From assembly GCA_021730285.1 (NCBI GenBank), contig CP082962.1, positions 1,178,001 to 1,242,000 on the forward strand: a stretch of DNA of 64,000 nucleotides, written 5' to 3'. The position numbers and the translations under genes are program-made. Every line of letters begins with the position of its first letter. Position 1 is the first letter of the stretch. Shown piece after piece: positions 28,510 through 36,923 of this stretch. The DNA is from Desulfovibrio sp. JY. GTDB lineage: Bacteria > Desulfobacterota > Desulfovibrionia > Desulfovibrionales > Desulfovibrionaceae. The notes under the pieces were generated by a model that saw only the letters and a list, made by a program, of their open reading frames with translations, did not search any database and was not told where the DNA came from.

Positions 28510-29723
28510 CAATACCCCATCAGCCCGCAACAGCGCGTGCACGACGGCATGAGGCCCTCGGTGTGCAGGCTGGCCCGAAAGCGGCGGTAGGCCTCGCTGT
28601 TCCACAACTCGGTGATGGTATGCTCGCGCACGTTGCCGACGATATAGTCGTGGTAGTCGCGGCAGGGGGACATGTCGCCGTTGGAATCGAGCTCCACCGC
28701 CTGGTAGATGGAGATGCACTGGTTGTACCCGAAGGTGGACTCGTGGTTGCTGTAATATTCCTTGAGGTTGGCCAGGCCCGTGATGTTGGGGATGATGTTG
28801 ACGGCGGGCTTGCCGAGTCCCTTGGAGCGGCGTTTGACCTCGGCGAGCTGCTTGTCGAGGGTCTCGTGGTCCTTGATGGTCCAATCGCCGACCCAGCCCC
28901 AATGCAACTTGGGCGTGAACCCGAAACGGCGGGCGAAATCCTCGTCGTGGGCCTTGGCGCTCTTCTCGTCGATCCACCAGGACAGGTAGTAGACGAAGAT
29001 ATCGACCCGGTCCTTGTAGGCCTCGTAGATGTCGACCAGATGGTTCACGTTGGCGCTCGAGATGGTGCACAGCGCGGCCACCAGGGGCAGCTTGGTCTTG
29101 TGGGCCTTCTTGGCCTCCTTGACGGCGGCCAGGGCTTCCTGAATGACCTTGTAATTGTCGCCGCCCGAAGCCGAGGGGCGCGCGGCGTTGTGGGTCTCGG
29201 CGTCGTGGCCGTCGATGGAGACCTGGAGCAGGAAAAGCGGGGCCGCGGCCAGCCGGTCGGCGGCGGGCACCAGCTTGGTGGCGTTGGTGACGATGGAGGT
29301 GGGCATCTTGAGTTCCGTGGCCCGTTCGACGATCTCCAGCCATCCCTTATACATGGTCGGCTCGCCGCCCCAGAGGTAGACCGAAGGATGGTGGCCGTTT
29401 CTGGCCAGGTCCTCCAGCAACGCCAGATAGCGCTCGGGCGTGACTTCCTGCTTTTTGAGGTCCTTGAGATTCTGGCCGTGCAGGAAACCGTGGTCGCCCC
29501 ACTGGCCGCAGGTATGGCAGCGCAGGTTGCACATGTCGGTGATGCGGATGGAAAGCTGCCGGATGCTGCGGGCATGGCCGGTTTCGGCGTGGGGATTGAG
29601 CGCCGAAAAGAAAATTTTCTCTTTTTCCACGGCCGCCAGACGACCGGCCATCCAGGGATAGCGGCCGACCTTGATGGCCTGTTTGATGATGGTGTCAAGC
29701 GCGACGCTGCTGCGTTTGCTCAT
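28509..29723 (-). CDS. Radical SAM/SPASM protein
   Basis: A 404-residue radical SAM enzyme with the cluster motif CNLRCHTC (Cys65, Cys69, Cys72), the SAM-binding YLWGGEPTMYKG, and a C-terminal SPASM-like Cys set (CISIYQAVELDSNGDMSPCRDY ... SCTRCCGLMGY) for auxiliary clusters. The ATG follows a GGAGG-like site. It leads an operon with two glycosyltransferases and a small secreted protein, which suggests that the enzyme alters a sugar or lipid in the same pathway rather than a peptide; no precursor peptide gene is visible. Element E lies upstream of it. Confidence 0.85.
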   Translation of the reverse strand: MSKRSSVALDTIIKQAIKVGRYPWMAGRLAAVEKEKIFFSALNPHAETGHARSIRQLSIRITDMCNLRCHTCGQWGDHGFLHGQNLKDLKKQEVTPERYLALLEDLARNGHHPSVYLWGGEPTMYKGWLEIVERATELKMPTSIVTNATKLVPAADRLAAAPLFLLQVSIDGHDAETHNAARPSASGGDNYKVIQEALAAVKEAKKAHKTKLPLVAALCTISSANVNHLVDIYEAYKDRVDIFVYYLSWWIDEKSAKAHDEDFARRFGFTPKLHWGWVGDWTIKDHETLDKQLAEVKRRSKGLGKPAVNIIPNITGLANLKEYYSNHESTFGYNQCISIYQAVELDSNGDMSPCRDYHDYIVGNVREHTITELWNSEAYRRFRASLHTEGLMPSCTRCCGLMGY

Positions 29724-29809
29724 GAAGCCTCCAATGCCTTGACGGCGAATGTCCGCTTACGCTGAAAAGGCGTCCGGTTCAACCCTCGGGGGAGGAAGGC
29801 GAAGGCGAT

Positions 29810-29959
29810 GCGAGAGGGGGACCCTTTTGGGGAAAAAGGGTCCCCCTCTCGCGCTCTCCCCTCCCCAAAACTTTTAACGGTGACAAGCCGTTATCGGTAA
29901 GAGTCTTTGGAAAGGGGGTCCGGGGGGAGAACCTTTCTGCAAGAAAGGTTTCCCCCCGG
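29810..29959 (+). repeat. Composite intergenic hairpin element, copy E (full)
   Basis: The GCGAGAGGGGGACCCTTTT hairpin (29810-29852) is followed by a core with TAACGG/CCGTTA arms (about 29875-29893) and the CCGGGGGGAGAACCTTTCT hairpin (29920-29959). The distal hairpin lies 12 bp beyond the stop codon of the secreted-protein gene at 29972-31195 and would terminate it. Confidence 0.8.
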
Positions 29960-29971
29960 CTTCTCTCCTGC

Positions 29972-31195
29972 CTAACGCAAACCCGCGCGCAGCTGGTCGA
30001 CGCTCCAGCCGGCGGCCTTGAGGTTCTGCGCGGCCAAGGGGCTGACCTCGCCGGTGACGATGATTTTCCGGCTTTTCACCTTGAGGGCGGCGGCCGTATT
30101 CCCGAACTCCCGGGATATGCCGGCAACGCTGGGAGTCCAGGCCAGATAGTCCAGGGGATAGGCCACCAGCAGGCCGCCGTTCTTGGTGACGGCGGCGAGA
30201 AACTTGCCGGCCCGGACGAAATGGTCGAGCTTGTCGGCCGTGGCGTTGATGTTGGCGTAAAGCTCGGCCATGCGGGTGCGGAACCAGGCCAGATCGTCGT
30301 TGTCGGTCAGGATGCACTGGTTGATAAAGAGGTTGCGGTCGCCGACGCCGGTCATCTTGTCCAGGGCCAGCACCAGCCGCGTCTGCTCGATGGGCGTGAA
30401 ATGGGGATTTTCCACGAACAGGTTGGCCGTGTCGGAAGTCGCGCCCATGGCCTTGAGCCGTTCCCGGTTGGCGGTAAAGAGGTCCTGGGGCGGGATGCTC
30501 ACGTCCACCGCGCTTTGGGGCGCACCGGTATTGCCCAGCATGGTCAGGGCCGCGCCGCCGGGGATGGCGGCCGAACCCGTAAACGACCCGAAAAACTGAG
30601 CCCCGGCCAGACGCTTGAGGCTTTCGTGCAAAATGGGATTGCGGGAATAGGGATCGACGCCGTACGTCTTGGCGCAGTCGCGCATGGCTTTGTTGTAGCC
30701 GAGCAGCTCGCCCACGGTGCCCTTGTCGTCGGTGGGCCGCTTCTCCTTGCTGGAAGCCTCCGCCCGTGTGAAGTTTTTGCCCACGCCGGAAAGCGTTTCG
30801 CCGGGTTTGGTGATCAGGTTGAAGACGCCCTTGACCGCGTTGACGCCGGACATGCCGAGGGACTTGCCGATCTCCGCGCCTTTGTTGACGTCGTCCATGG
30901 CCGCCGCGGCCTGCAATTCGTGCAACCGGGTATAGAGCAACGACGTGGATTCCACCCGCAGGTCGCCCTTTTTCGTATGCACGGTATAGACATTCATGTA
31001 GCCGTCGTTTTTCACCTTGTCGTCAATGGTGTAATTGGGGCCGGAAAGAATCTTCGACGGCAACAGTTTCTTGGCGGAAAGCGTCGGGGGCGTTTCCGTC
31101 CGCGCATCGGCGGAGGTTCGGGCGGCGAAAACGAGCCCTGCCGTCAGGCAGAACACCGCCGCCGCCGCAACATACAGGACGCGACGACAGGTCAT
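29972..31195 (-). CDS. Exported protein of unknown function
   Basis: A 407-residue protein with an N-terminal signal sequence or anchor (about residues 4-26, VLYVAAAAVFCLTAGLVFA). The next part has TIDDKVKNDGYMNVYTVHTKKGDLRVEST, then a Gly/Ala-rich helical region (GMSGVNAVKGVFNLITKPGETLSGVGK) that could associate with membrane. The rest is mixed alpha/beta. The C-terminal 50 residues (SRKIIVTGEVSPLAAQNLKAAGWSV) look like a small separate module. I do not recognise the family. AAGGAGAG precedes the ATG. It is divergent from panC and ends at element E. Confidence 0.7.
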   Translation of the reverse strand: MTCRRVLYVAAAAVFCLTAGLVFAARTSADARTETPPTLSAKKLLPSKILSGPNYTIDDKVKNDGYMNVYTVHTKKGDLRVESTSLLYTRLHELQAAAAMDDVNKGAEIGKSLGMSGVNAVKGVFNLITKPGETLSGVGKNFTRAEASSKEKRPTDDKGTVGELLGYNKAMRDCAKTYGVDPYSRNPILHESLKRLAGAQFFGSFTGSAAIPGGAALTMLGNTGAPQSAVDVSIPPQDLFTANRERLKAMGATSDTANLFVENPHFTPIEQTRLVLALDKMTGVGDRNLFINQCILTDNDDLAWFRTRMAELYANINATADKLDHFVRAGKFLAAVTKNGGLLVAYPLDYLAWTPSVAGISREFGNTAAALKVKSRKIIVTGEVSPLAAQNLKAAGWSVDQLRAGLR

Positions 31196-31333
31196 GGTTC
31201 TCTCCTTGGGATGAAATGGGGCGCGTGCCCCTCACTACGGTCCCCTACCCCCAAGAGGGGCGAATGTCATGGCCGGCTTTACATGCCCCCGACCTTGGAT
31301 TAGAGCCCGCACAACCGTATAGGGAGGTGCGTC

Positions 31334-32200
31334 TTGGATATCGTCTCCGATCCGGAAATCTTGCGCGCGCGCTGCCGGGACTGGCTGCGCCGGGACGTGG
31401 CCACGGGGCTCGTGCCCACCATGGGCTATCTGCACGCCGGCCATGAAAGCCTCATCCGGCTGGCCAGGGAAAAAGCCGACAAGGTCGTGGTCAGCGTCTT
31501 CGTCAATCCGACCCAGTTCGGCCCTGGCGAGGACCTGGACGCCTACCCCCGGGACCTGGAGCACGATGCGGCCGTGGCCGAGGCGGCCGGCGCGGATGTG
31601 CTCTTTACGCCCAGGCCCGAGGCCATGTACGCCTCCGAGGCGGCCACCTGGGTGGAAGTGCCGGAACTGGCCCGCCATCTGTGCGGGGCCTCGCGGCCGA
31701 TCCACTTCCGTGGCGTGTGCACCGTCGTATCCAAGCTGTTCCTGCTCGCCTTCCCGACCTTCGCCTTCTTCGGCCAAAAGGACTGGCAGCAGCTGGCCAT
31801 CATCCGGCGCATGACGGCGGACCTGGGCTTTCCGGTCACCATCGTCGGCGCGCCCATCGTGCGCGAAGCCGACGGTCTGGCGCGCTCCTCGCGCAACGTC
31901 TACCTGACCCCGGCCGAACGCGCCGAGGCCCCATACATCCATAAAGGCCTCGCCCTGGCCGCGGACCTGGCCGCCGCCGGCGAACGTGACACGGCGGCCA
32001 TCACCGGCAAGGTGCGGGAATATTGGGCTTCCCATATGCCTTCGGGAACGGCGGAGTACCTGGAGTGCGTGCACCCCGACCGGGTGTCGCCGCTTGCCCG
32101 CCTGGACGGTCCCGGACTGCTCGCCACGGCGGTGCGCTTTTCCCGGGCCCGGCTGATCGACAACCGGCTGCTCGATGCCGCCGTTGCCCCGCAGTCCTGA
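31334..32200 (+). CDS. panC: Pantothenate synthetase (pantoate--beta-alanine ligase)
   Basis: A 288-residue ligase joining pantoate and beta-alanine with ATP, the last step of pantothenate (CoA precursor) synthesis. The family signatures are complete: PTMGYLHAGH (HIGH-like motif, about residue 28), SVFVNPTQFGPGEDLDAYPR, FGQKDWQQL and GADGLARSSRNVYL-type VREADGLARSSRN. Translation starts at a rare TTG (31334). The site GGGAGGTG lies 5-6 bp before it, and no ATG in frame would keep the conserved N-terminus. No panB or panD is nearby. Confidence 0.95.
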   Translation: MDIVSDPEILRARCRDWLRRDVATGLVPTMGYLHAGHESLIRLAREKADKVVVSVFVNPTQFGPGEDLDAYPRDLEHDAAVAEAAGADVLFTPRPEAMYASEAATWVEVPELARHLCGASRPIHFRGVCTVVSKLFLLAFPTFAFFGQKDWQQLAIIRRMTADLGFPVTIVGAPIVREADGLARSSRNVYLTPAERAEAPYIHKGLALAADLAAAGERDTAAITGKVREYWASHMPSGTAEYLECVHPDRVSPLARLDGPGLLATAVRFSRARLIDNRLLDAAVAPQS

Positions 32201-32320
32201 ATATCCTGGCATTGCGCATGGTTCGTTCCTCGTGCCGTGTGGGTCCGCCCCGCCAATGCCGCGCCAGCGCCACGGCAATGTCGCGACAATGCCGCTTGCG
32301 CTTTTTTTTCAGCCAAGCTA

Positions 32321-32326
32321 TATAGT
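32321..32326 (+). promoter_or_regulatory. Candidate -10 box of the metK promoter in an AT-rich spike
   Basis: The 32302-32350 segment is strikingly AT-rich for this genome and contains TATAGT (5 of 6 matches to TATAAT). A clear -35 box is lacking: TTGCGC at 32296-32301 is 17 bp before the overlapping TATATA but matches only half the consensus. I see no SAM-riboswitch secondary structure in the 207-bp leader. Confidence 0.35.
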
Positions 32327-32407
32327 TATATTTCGATTACACTTTATGCATTTTGACATTACGCCCGCCAGCCAGAACGCGCGGCAGGCACAGGGAGGAC
32401 ACCGCAT

Positions 32408-33577
32408 ATGATCAACGCCAAGGGCCGGTATCTTTTCAGTTCCGAATCCGTGACCGAAGGGCACCCGGACAAAGTCGCGGACCAGATTTCCGACGGCATC
32501 CTGGATGCCATCCTGGCCCAGGACCCGAATGCGCACGTGGCCTGCGAAACGCTGGTCACCACCGGCCTGGCTTTCATTGCCGGAGAAATCACCACCAAAG
32601 CCTATGCCGACTTTCCCGCCATCGTGCGCGAGACGGTCAAGGAAATCGGCTACAACAGCTCGACCATGGGCTTTGACTGGGAAACCTGCGCCGTGGTCTC
32701 CTCCGTGGACAAGCAGTCGGCGGACATCGCCCAGGGCGTGTCCCGGGAAAAGCCCGAGGAGCAAGGCGCCGGCGACCAGGGCATGATGTTCGGATTCGCC
32801 TGCACCGAGACCGAAACCCTCATGCCCGCCCCCATCTACTGGGCCCACAAGCTTTCGCGCCGCCTCACCTACGTGCGCAAGAACAAGATCCTCGACTTCC
32901 TGCGTCCCGACGGCAAGACCCAGGTGGCCGTGGAGTACATCGACGGCAAGCCCGCGCGCATCGACAACGTGGTTGTGGCCTGCCAGCACGACGAGAACAT
33001 CTCGTACCAGGATCTGGCCGACGCCGTGCGCCAGGAAGTCATCTTCCACACCCTGCCCGAGCAGATGGTGGACAAAAACACCAAGATCTACATCAACACC
33101 ACCGGCCGGTTCGTCATCGGCGGCCCCATGGGCGACTGCGGCCTGACCGGGCGCAAGATCATCCAGGACACCTACGGCGGCATGGGCAACCACGGCGGCG
33201 GCGCCTTCTCGGGCAAGGACCCGTCCAAGGTGGACCGCTCCGGGGCCTACATGGCCCGGTACGTGGCCAAGAACGTGGTGGCCAGCGGCGCGGCCGAACG
33301 TTGCGAAGTCCAGATCGCCTACTGCATCGGCGTGGCCGAGCCGCTGTCGGTGCTCGTGACCTCGCTTGGCACCAGCGAGATTCCCGACGAGGAGCTCACC
33401 CGGGCCGTGCGCGAGGTCTTTGACCTGCGCCCCTACTTCATCTCCAAGCGCCTGGACCTCAAGCGGCCCATCTACAAGCCGACTTCCTGCTACGGCCATT
33501 TCGGCCGGGAGCGGCCCGAGTTCACCTGGGAACGCACCGACGCCGCGGCCGACATCAAGACGGCCCTGAAGCTGTAA
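32408..33577 (+). CDS. metK: S-adenosylmethionine synthetase
   Basis: A 389-residue methionine adenosyltransferase making SAM from methionine and ATP. It has the conserved N-terminal [18 protein letters not shown], the signature [12 protein letters not shown] and the P-loop-like [16 protein letters not shown] near residue 255. The site AGGGAGG lies 8-9 bp before the ATG. SAM supply is relevant because at least three radical SAM enzymes are encoded within 30 kb, though no operon link exists. A 12-bp-arm hairpin (33588-33615) lies between metK and the next gene. Confidence 0.97.
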   Translation: MINAKGRYLFSSESVTEGHPDKVADQISDGILDAILAQDPNAHVACETLVTTGLAFIAGEITTKAYADFPAIVRETVKEIGYNSSTMGFDWETCAVVSSVDKQSADIAQGVSREKPEEQGAGDQGMMFGFACTETETLMPAPIYWAHKLSRRLTYVRKNKILDFLRPDGKTQVAVEYIDGKPARIDNVVVACQHDENISYQDLADAVRQEVIFHTLPEQMVDKNTKIYINTTGRFVIGGPMGDCGLTGRKIIQDTYGGMGNHGGGAFSGKDPSKVDRSGAYMARYVAKNVVASGAAERCEVQIAYCIGVAEPLSVLVTSLGTSEIPDEELTRAVREVFDLRPYFISKRLDLKRPIYKPTSCYGHFGRERPEFTWERTDAAADIKTALKL

Positions 33578-33587
33578 CAGCCATTCG

Positions 33588-33615
33588 TCGGGGCGGCGCC
33601 GCCGCGCCGCCCCGA
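33588..33615 (+). terminator. GC-rich hairpin after metK
   Basis: TCGGGGCGGCGC and GCGCCGCCCCGA form a perfect 12-bp stem with a CGCC loop, 10 bp after the metK stop. There is no T tract, so termination is likely partial; it also lies directly before the start of the DUF721 gene. Confidence 0.5.
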
Positions 33616-33625
33616 TCCGCACACC

Positions 33626-34129
33626 ATGCTGCACCGCCTGTCCGAAGCCATCGACCGGTTCGTGGCCGACAAGGAAGCGGCGCATCGACGCGCGTTCGTG
33701 GAAACGTGCCGCCGCTGGGAGCTGATCGTCGGCCCGGAAACGGCGGAGCTGGTGCGCCCGCTGGGCCATCGCCGGCGGGAACTGCTTCTTGGCGCGACCG
33801 ATCCGGTGGCCATGCAGGAGATGGTGTTCGCGGCCCCGGAAATTTTATCCCTGGTCAATGCCGCCTTGGGGCAGGAAGCCTTTGACAAAGTGCGGTTCGA
33901 CCTGCTAGGTAGCCAAATTTCCTTGGATGCGTTACGGGGAGTCCCCCCGCGTTTTTCCACGCCCCTGCCTACACGGCCGGAAGGCCTGGGCAGACTTTTG
34001 GGGACTTTTGATCCGGAAAGCCCCGTTGGGCGATGTTATGCCAAGTATGTTGCGTATTTCGAGGCCGGGCCGAAGCCGTCCGGCAAGACCCGTCATGGTG
34101 GCCGTACCAAGGCTGGCGGGACGGCATAA
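33626..34129 (+). CDS. DUF721/DciA-like protein
   Basis: A 167-residue protein with a DUF721-type domain in residues about 25-95: WELIVGPETAELVRPLGHRRRELLLGATDPVAMQEM, then NAALGQEAFDKVRFDLL. Some members (DciA) load the replicative helicase, but the family also includes many uncharacterised proteins, so I do not assign that role. The C-terminal third is Pro/Gly/Lys rich and probably disordered. Codon use turns slightly less GC-rich near the 3' end. It is followed 33 bp later by the small Rho_N-like gene. Confidence 0.75.
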   Translation: MLHRLSEAIDRFVADKEAAHRRAFVETCRRWELIVGPETAELVRPLGHRRRELLLGATDPVAMQEMVFAAPEILSLVNAALGQEAFDKVRFDLLGSQISLDALRGVPPRFSTPLPTRPEGLGRLLGTFDPESPVGRCYAKYVAYFEAGPKPSGKTRHGGRTKAGGTA

Positions 34130-34162
34130 GACGGCGCGATACACTTTTTGTGGAGGCGAATG

Positions 34163-34510
34163 ATGAGCGAAGGATTGCAGCTTGATCTGAAGAAGCCGCT
34201 GGACAAGATGACCGCCAAGGAACTGCGCGAGCTGGTCGTGAAGCAGGTTCCGCAGATTACGGGCGCTTCCGGCCTTGGCAAGGAAGAGCTCCTGGTCCAG
34301 ATCAAGGAAGTGCTGGGTATTGGCGGCGAGGAAGGGGAAAAGGTTTCTCCGTACAAGACGAAGATTTTGTCCATGAAGGCCAAAATGCGGGAGCTGCGGA
34401 GCAAGCGGGCCGAGGTTTCCGGCGATGGTTCGCGTCGCCAGAAGGAAATTCTGCGTCGTCAGGTCAACAAGCTGAAAAAGCGGACCCGTCGACTGGCCAA
34501 GGCTTCCTAA
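34163..34510 (+). CDS. Small Rho_N/SAP-like basic protein
   Basis: A 115-residue protein. Residues about 12-50 (LDKMTAKELRELVVKQVPQITGASGLGKEELLVQI) match the helix-extended-helix pattern of Rho N-terminal/SAP-like nucleic-acid binding domains. The C-terminal half is strongly basic and helical (SRRQKEILRRQVNKLKKRTRRLAKAS), which also suggests nucleic-acid binding. Two adjacent ATGs (34160 and 34163) follow TGGAGG; I use the second because the spacing is better. It lies just upstream of two tRNA genes. The function is unknown. Confidence 0.75.
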   Translation: MSEGLQLDLKKPLDKMTAKELRELVVKQVPQITGASGLGKEELLVQIKEVLGIGGEEGEKVSPYKTKILSMKAKMRELRSKRAEVSGDGSRRQKEILRRQVNKLKKRTRRLAKAS

Positions 34511-34531
34511 TCGGCGCACCCCAAAAAATGC

Positions 34532-34560
34532 TTGACGGGCGCACTGCGTTGCAGTAGATA
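34532..34560 (+). promoter_or_regulatory. Sigma-70-type promoter of the tRNA pair
   Basis: TTGACG (34532-34537), a 17-bp spacer and TAGATA (34555-34560) form a near-consensus promoter. Transcription would begin about 34567, 13 bp before tRNA-Gln. Confidence 0.7.
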
Positions 34561-34579
34561 GGTTCGCTCTTGAGCTTGC

Positions 34580-34653
34580 TGGGGGATCGTCTAGCGGCAG
34601 GACTATGGACTCTGACTCCATCAACCTAGGTTCGAATCCTAGTCCCCCAGCCA
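34580..34653 (+). tRNA. tRNA-Gln (anticodon CTG)
   Basis: A 74-nt gene with acceptor arms TGGGGGA and TCCCCCA, discriminator G and encoded CCA at 34651-34653. The anticodon stem ATGGA/TCCAT closes the loop CTCTGAC, giving anticodon CTG. The T arm CTAGG-TTCGAAT-CCTAG is perfect. Confidence 0.96.
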
Positions 34654-34666
34654 AAACCATATTTGT

Positions 34667-34744
34667 GTCCCCATCGTCTAGCCTGGTCCAGGACATCGGC
34701 CTTTCACGCCGGTAACAGGGGTTCAAATCCCCTTGGGGACGCCA
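34667..34744 (+). tRNA. tRNA-Glu (anticodon TTC)
   Basis: A 78-nt gene with acceptor arms GTCCCCA and TGGGGAC, discriminator G and encoded CCA. The anticodon stem TCGGC/GCCGG closes CTTTCAC, giving anticodon TTC. The T arm is AGGGG-TTCAAAT-CCCCT. It is probably co-transcribed with tRNA-Gln 13 bp upstream. The small transferred island lies directly downstream, consistent with this gene being an integration neighbourhood. Confidence 0.96.
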
Positions 34745-34753
34745 AGAAATTCA

Positions 34754-34784
34754 GCGGGTTACCTGTCCAGGGCAACCCGCTTTT
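34754..34784 (+). terminator. Terminator of the tRNA operon
   Basis: GCGGGTT (34754-34760) pairs with AACCCGC (34774-34780), with an inner CCTG/CAGG pairing, followed by TTTT. It lies 9 bp after the CCA of tRNA-Glu and directly before the first copy of the island repeat. Confidence 0.8.
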
Positions 34785-34789
34785 CTTTG

Positions 34790-34808
34790 GTCCACACGAA
34801 GTCCACAT
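34790..34808 (+). repeat. Island boundary direct repeat, copy 1
   Basis: GTCCACACGAAGTCCACAT, which itself contains two GTCCACA units separated by CGAA, like tandem arm-type integrase sites. An identical copy lies at 37444-37462. Both copies follow a hairpin plus a CCGCTTTT-type T-rich stretch, so the similarity extends 10-15 bp further upstream with small gaps. Confidence 0.7.
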
Positions 34809-34899
34809 CCTGACGTCCCCTGCGATTGACCTCGTCCCGGGCTGACGCCTATTGTAAAGACCCCTGGGAGCGGAAAGACTCGCGAATATACATCCAGCC

Positions 34900-35859
34900 A
34901 TGCGTAGACTCGACCGCTTGCTCAGCCTGATCCTCTTCTTGCAATCCCGCCGCTTCGCTACTGCCGCGTCCATGGCTGAGCACTTCGGACTGAGCCAGCG
35001 TACCATCTACAGGGACATGAAAGCCCTGGCCGAGGCCGGCGTGCCGGTACTGGCCGAGGCCGGGGTCGGCTTCTCCCTCATGCGGGGCTATCTGCTGCCA
35101 CCCGTCAATTTTTCCGAAGAGGAAGCTTTCGCCCTGGCGACTGGCGGCATGCTCCTCGAACGCACAGCGGCATCGTCCCTTTCAACCCATGTGTCCTCAG
35201 CCCTGCAGAAAATACGGGCCGTGCTTCCACCGGTACGCCGCGAGGAGCTGGCAAACCTTATGCGCGGCATGGGCAGTACGGCCGCTACCCCGCCCCCGGC
35301 CTGGCAACCGGACCTCGCCCTGATCCAGAAAGCTCTCGTCCGCTGCCGACCCCTTCGCTTGCGCTATCAGGGCCACGGCAAAACGGACGCCGAGGAACGC
35401 GTGGTCGAGCCTATGGGGCTGCTCTACTACCTCGGCCGCTGGCACCTCATCGCCTGGTGCCGCGTACGCCAGGGACTGCGCGATTTTCGTATCGATCGCA
35501 TGCACGAGGCGGAAATGCTCGGCGAGCGCTTCGTTCCGCGCAGCAACTTCGATCCGGCTGCATATGTGCGCGAGAACATGCCCCGCCCTCTCCTCCGCGC
35601 CCGCGTGCGCTTCCATCCCGAGGCCGTGGACCGCGCCAGGCGGGAGTGGTGGCTCGGCGTGGACGAGGACCGGCTCCAGGCGCAAGACGGCGACACCGTC
35701 CTCAACCTGTCCACCGTGGGCTGGGATCACCTCGCTTCCTGGCTGCTCACCTTCGGCCCCATGGCCACGGTGGTCGAGCCGGCCGCACTGCGGGAACGCG
35801 TCGCTGCCCTGGCCGAGGCTGCGGCCAGGCACCACCGGAACGAGCCGCCTGCGACCTAG
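34900..35859 (+). CDS. YafY-type HTH/WYL-domain transcriptional regulator
   Basis: A 319-residue regulator. Residues 1-60 form an HTH_11/DeoR-like DNA-binding domain (ASMAEHFGLSQRTIYRDMKALAEAGVPV). The middle and C-terminal parts carry a WYL domain, in which the signature reads GRWHLIAWC, a WHL variant, followed by FRIDRMHEAEML. WYL domains sense nucleic-acid or other ligands. No strong ribosome site is seen before ATG 34900. Its stop overlaps the stop of the convergent dehydrogenase by 4 bp (CTAG). Together with the dehydrogenase and the SnoaL-like gene it forms a cargo set between two direct repeats, and it probably controls that set. Confidence 0.87.
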   Translation: MRRLDRLLSLILFLQSRRFATAASMAEHFGLSQRTIYRDMKALAEAGVPVLAEAGVGFSLMRGYLLPPVNFSEEEAFALATGGMLLERTAASSLSTHVSSALQKIRAVLPPVRREELANLMRGMGSTAATPPPAWQPDLALIQKALVRCRPLRLRYQGHGKTDAEERVVEPMGLLYYLGRWHLIAWCRVRQGLRDFRIDRMHEAEMLGERFVPRSNFDPAAYVRENMPRPLLRARVRFHPEAVDRARREWWLGVDEDRLQAQDGDTVLNLSTVGWDHLASWLLTFGPMATVVEPAALRERVAALAEAAARHHRNEPPAT

Positions 35860-36827
35860 CGCGTCAAGATGATCTTGCCGCCAAGCCGCCCTGCGCACAT
35901 GGCCGCAAAGCCTTCCCTCGCCCGCTCCATGGGCAACACCTGCGCGATCTGCGGCGTGATGCCGTGGCGGACGACAAAGTTCATGAGGTCGAGCATTTCC
36001 GCCCGGGTGCCCATGATGGAGCCCTTGATGGTAAGTTGATTGACGATGACCGGCAGCAGGTCCAACTGCACCATGCGCCCCGTGGTTATGCCCATGGTCA
36101 CGACGGTGCCGCCGCGCCGTACCGAGGCCAAGGAGTGCTCCCAGGTGGCGGTGCCCACGCTGTCGAAGACTGCCTCGACCCGATGCGGCAGGCCCTCACC
36201 TGGGACAAGGACCTGGTACGCGCCAAGACGGCGGGCTAATTCCCGTCCCTCCTCGGAGCGGCTGGTGGCCCATACCTCCATCCCGGCAGCGCATCCCATC
36301 TGGATGAGCGCCGTGGACACGCCGCCTGTGGTTCCCTGCACCAGCATGGTCTGCCCGGGACGCAGTCCGGATTTGACGCAGAGCATGCGGTAGGCCGTCA
36401 GCCAGGCGGTGCCCAGCACCGAAGCGGCAAGCGGGGAGAGCCCCTTGGGCAGGGCCAGGGCATTGCGGCGCGGCACAACCACATAATCGGCAAAGGTGCC
36501 CTGGACCTTTTCGCTCAGCACATGCCAGCCCGGGTCCAACGTCTCGTCATCTGTCCGGTCGGCGTCGGTGATGAGCGGATAGAGAACGACCTCCGTCCCG
36601 TCGTCCAGGCGGCCAACGGCGTCGTTGCCAAGGATCATGGGGAAGGGGATGGGTGTGGCCTGACCGGTGATGCCGCGCAGGGTAAACAGGTCGTGGCGAT
36701 TGAGGCTTGCATGCGTGACGCGCACCCGCACCCAACCCTCGGTGACCTCCGGTTCCGGGCGCTCCCCCACCTTGAGAGCCTGAAGCGGCTCGGCATCGTT
36801 TGGTTTCTCGCAATACACAGCAAACAT
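35856..36827 (-). CDS. MDR-family zinc-type alcohol dehydrogenase/quinone oxidoreductase
   Basis: A 323-residue medium-chain dehydrogenase. The GroES-like domain includes HASLNRHDLFTLRG and the proton-relay region ILGNDAVGRLDDG. The Rossmann domain has the nucleotide motif VQGTTGGVST (about residue 163) and AAGMEVWATSRS. The usual GHE zinc-binding motif is replaced by GND and the structural-zinc cysteines are absent, so it is probably zinc-independent like quinone oxidoreductases. NADPH is the likely cofactor. It is divergent from the SnoaL-like gene across a 181-bp region with operator-like repeats. Confidence 0.85.
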   Translation of the reverse strand: MFAVYCEKPNDAEPLQALKVGERPEPEVTEGWVRVRVTHASLNRHDLFTLRGITGQATPIPFPMILGNDAVGRLDDGTEVVLYPLITDADRTDDETLDPGWHVLSEKVQGTFADYVVVPRRNALALPKGLSPLAASVLGTAWLTAYRMLCVKSGLRPGQTMLVQGTTGGVSTALIQMGCAAGMEVWATSRSEEGRELARRLGAYQVLVPGEGLPHRVEAVFDSVGTATWEHSLASVRRGGTVVTMGITTGRMVQLDLLPVIVNQLTIKGSIMGTRAEMLDLMNFVVRHGITPQIAQVLPMERAREGFAAMCAGRLGGKIILTR

Positions 36828-36923
36828 AGCGATCTCCCTGCTTTGATGGTTGCCAGACGCCAGCCAGCTTGGTCCCCGCCCCTGACAATCCTATGGCCAC
36901 AGGGTGGTGCTCCCGGGCCTGCT

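Noticed and set aside
5414-29959. The dispersed hairpin repeats as a CRISPR-like array
   Set aside because: They are single copies kilobases apart at gene ends, with no regular spacers and no cas genes.
31312-31334. A possible promoter (TTGGAT, 17 bp, TATAGG) directly before panC
   Set aside because: Its start point would fall within a few bases of the TTG codon and inside the ribosome site, so it would give an almost leaderless message despite a good ribosome site.
32201-32407. SAM-sensing riboswitch in the metK leader
   Set aside because: I could not find the paired stems of SAM-I, SAM-II or SAM/SAH types; the leader is mainly an AT-rich promoter-like stretch.
34667-34808. Repeat copy 1 as a classical attL containing the tRNA-Glu 3' end
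   Set aside because: The tRNA 3' sequence is not duplicated near copy 2, so the repeats cannot be simple tRNA-derived attachment sites.
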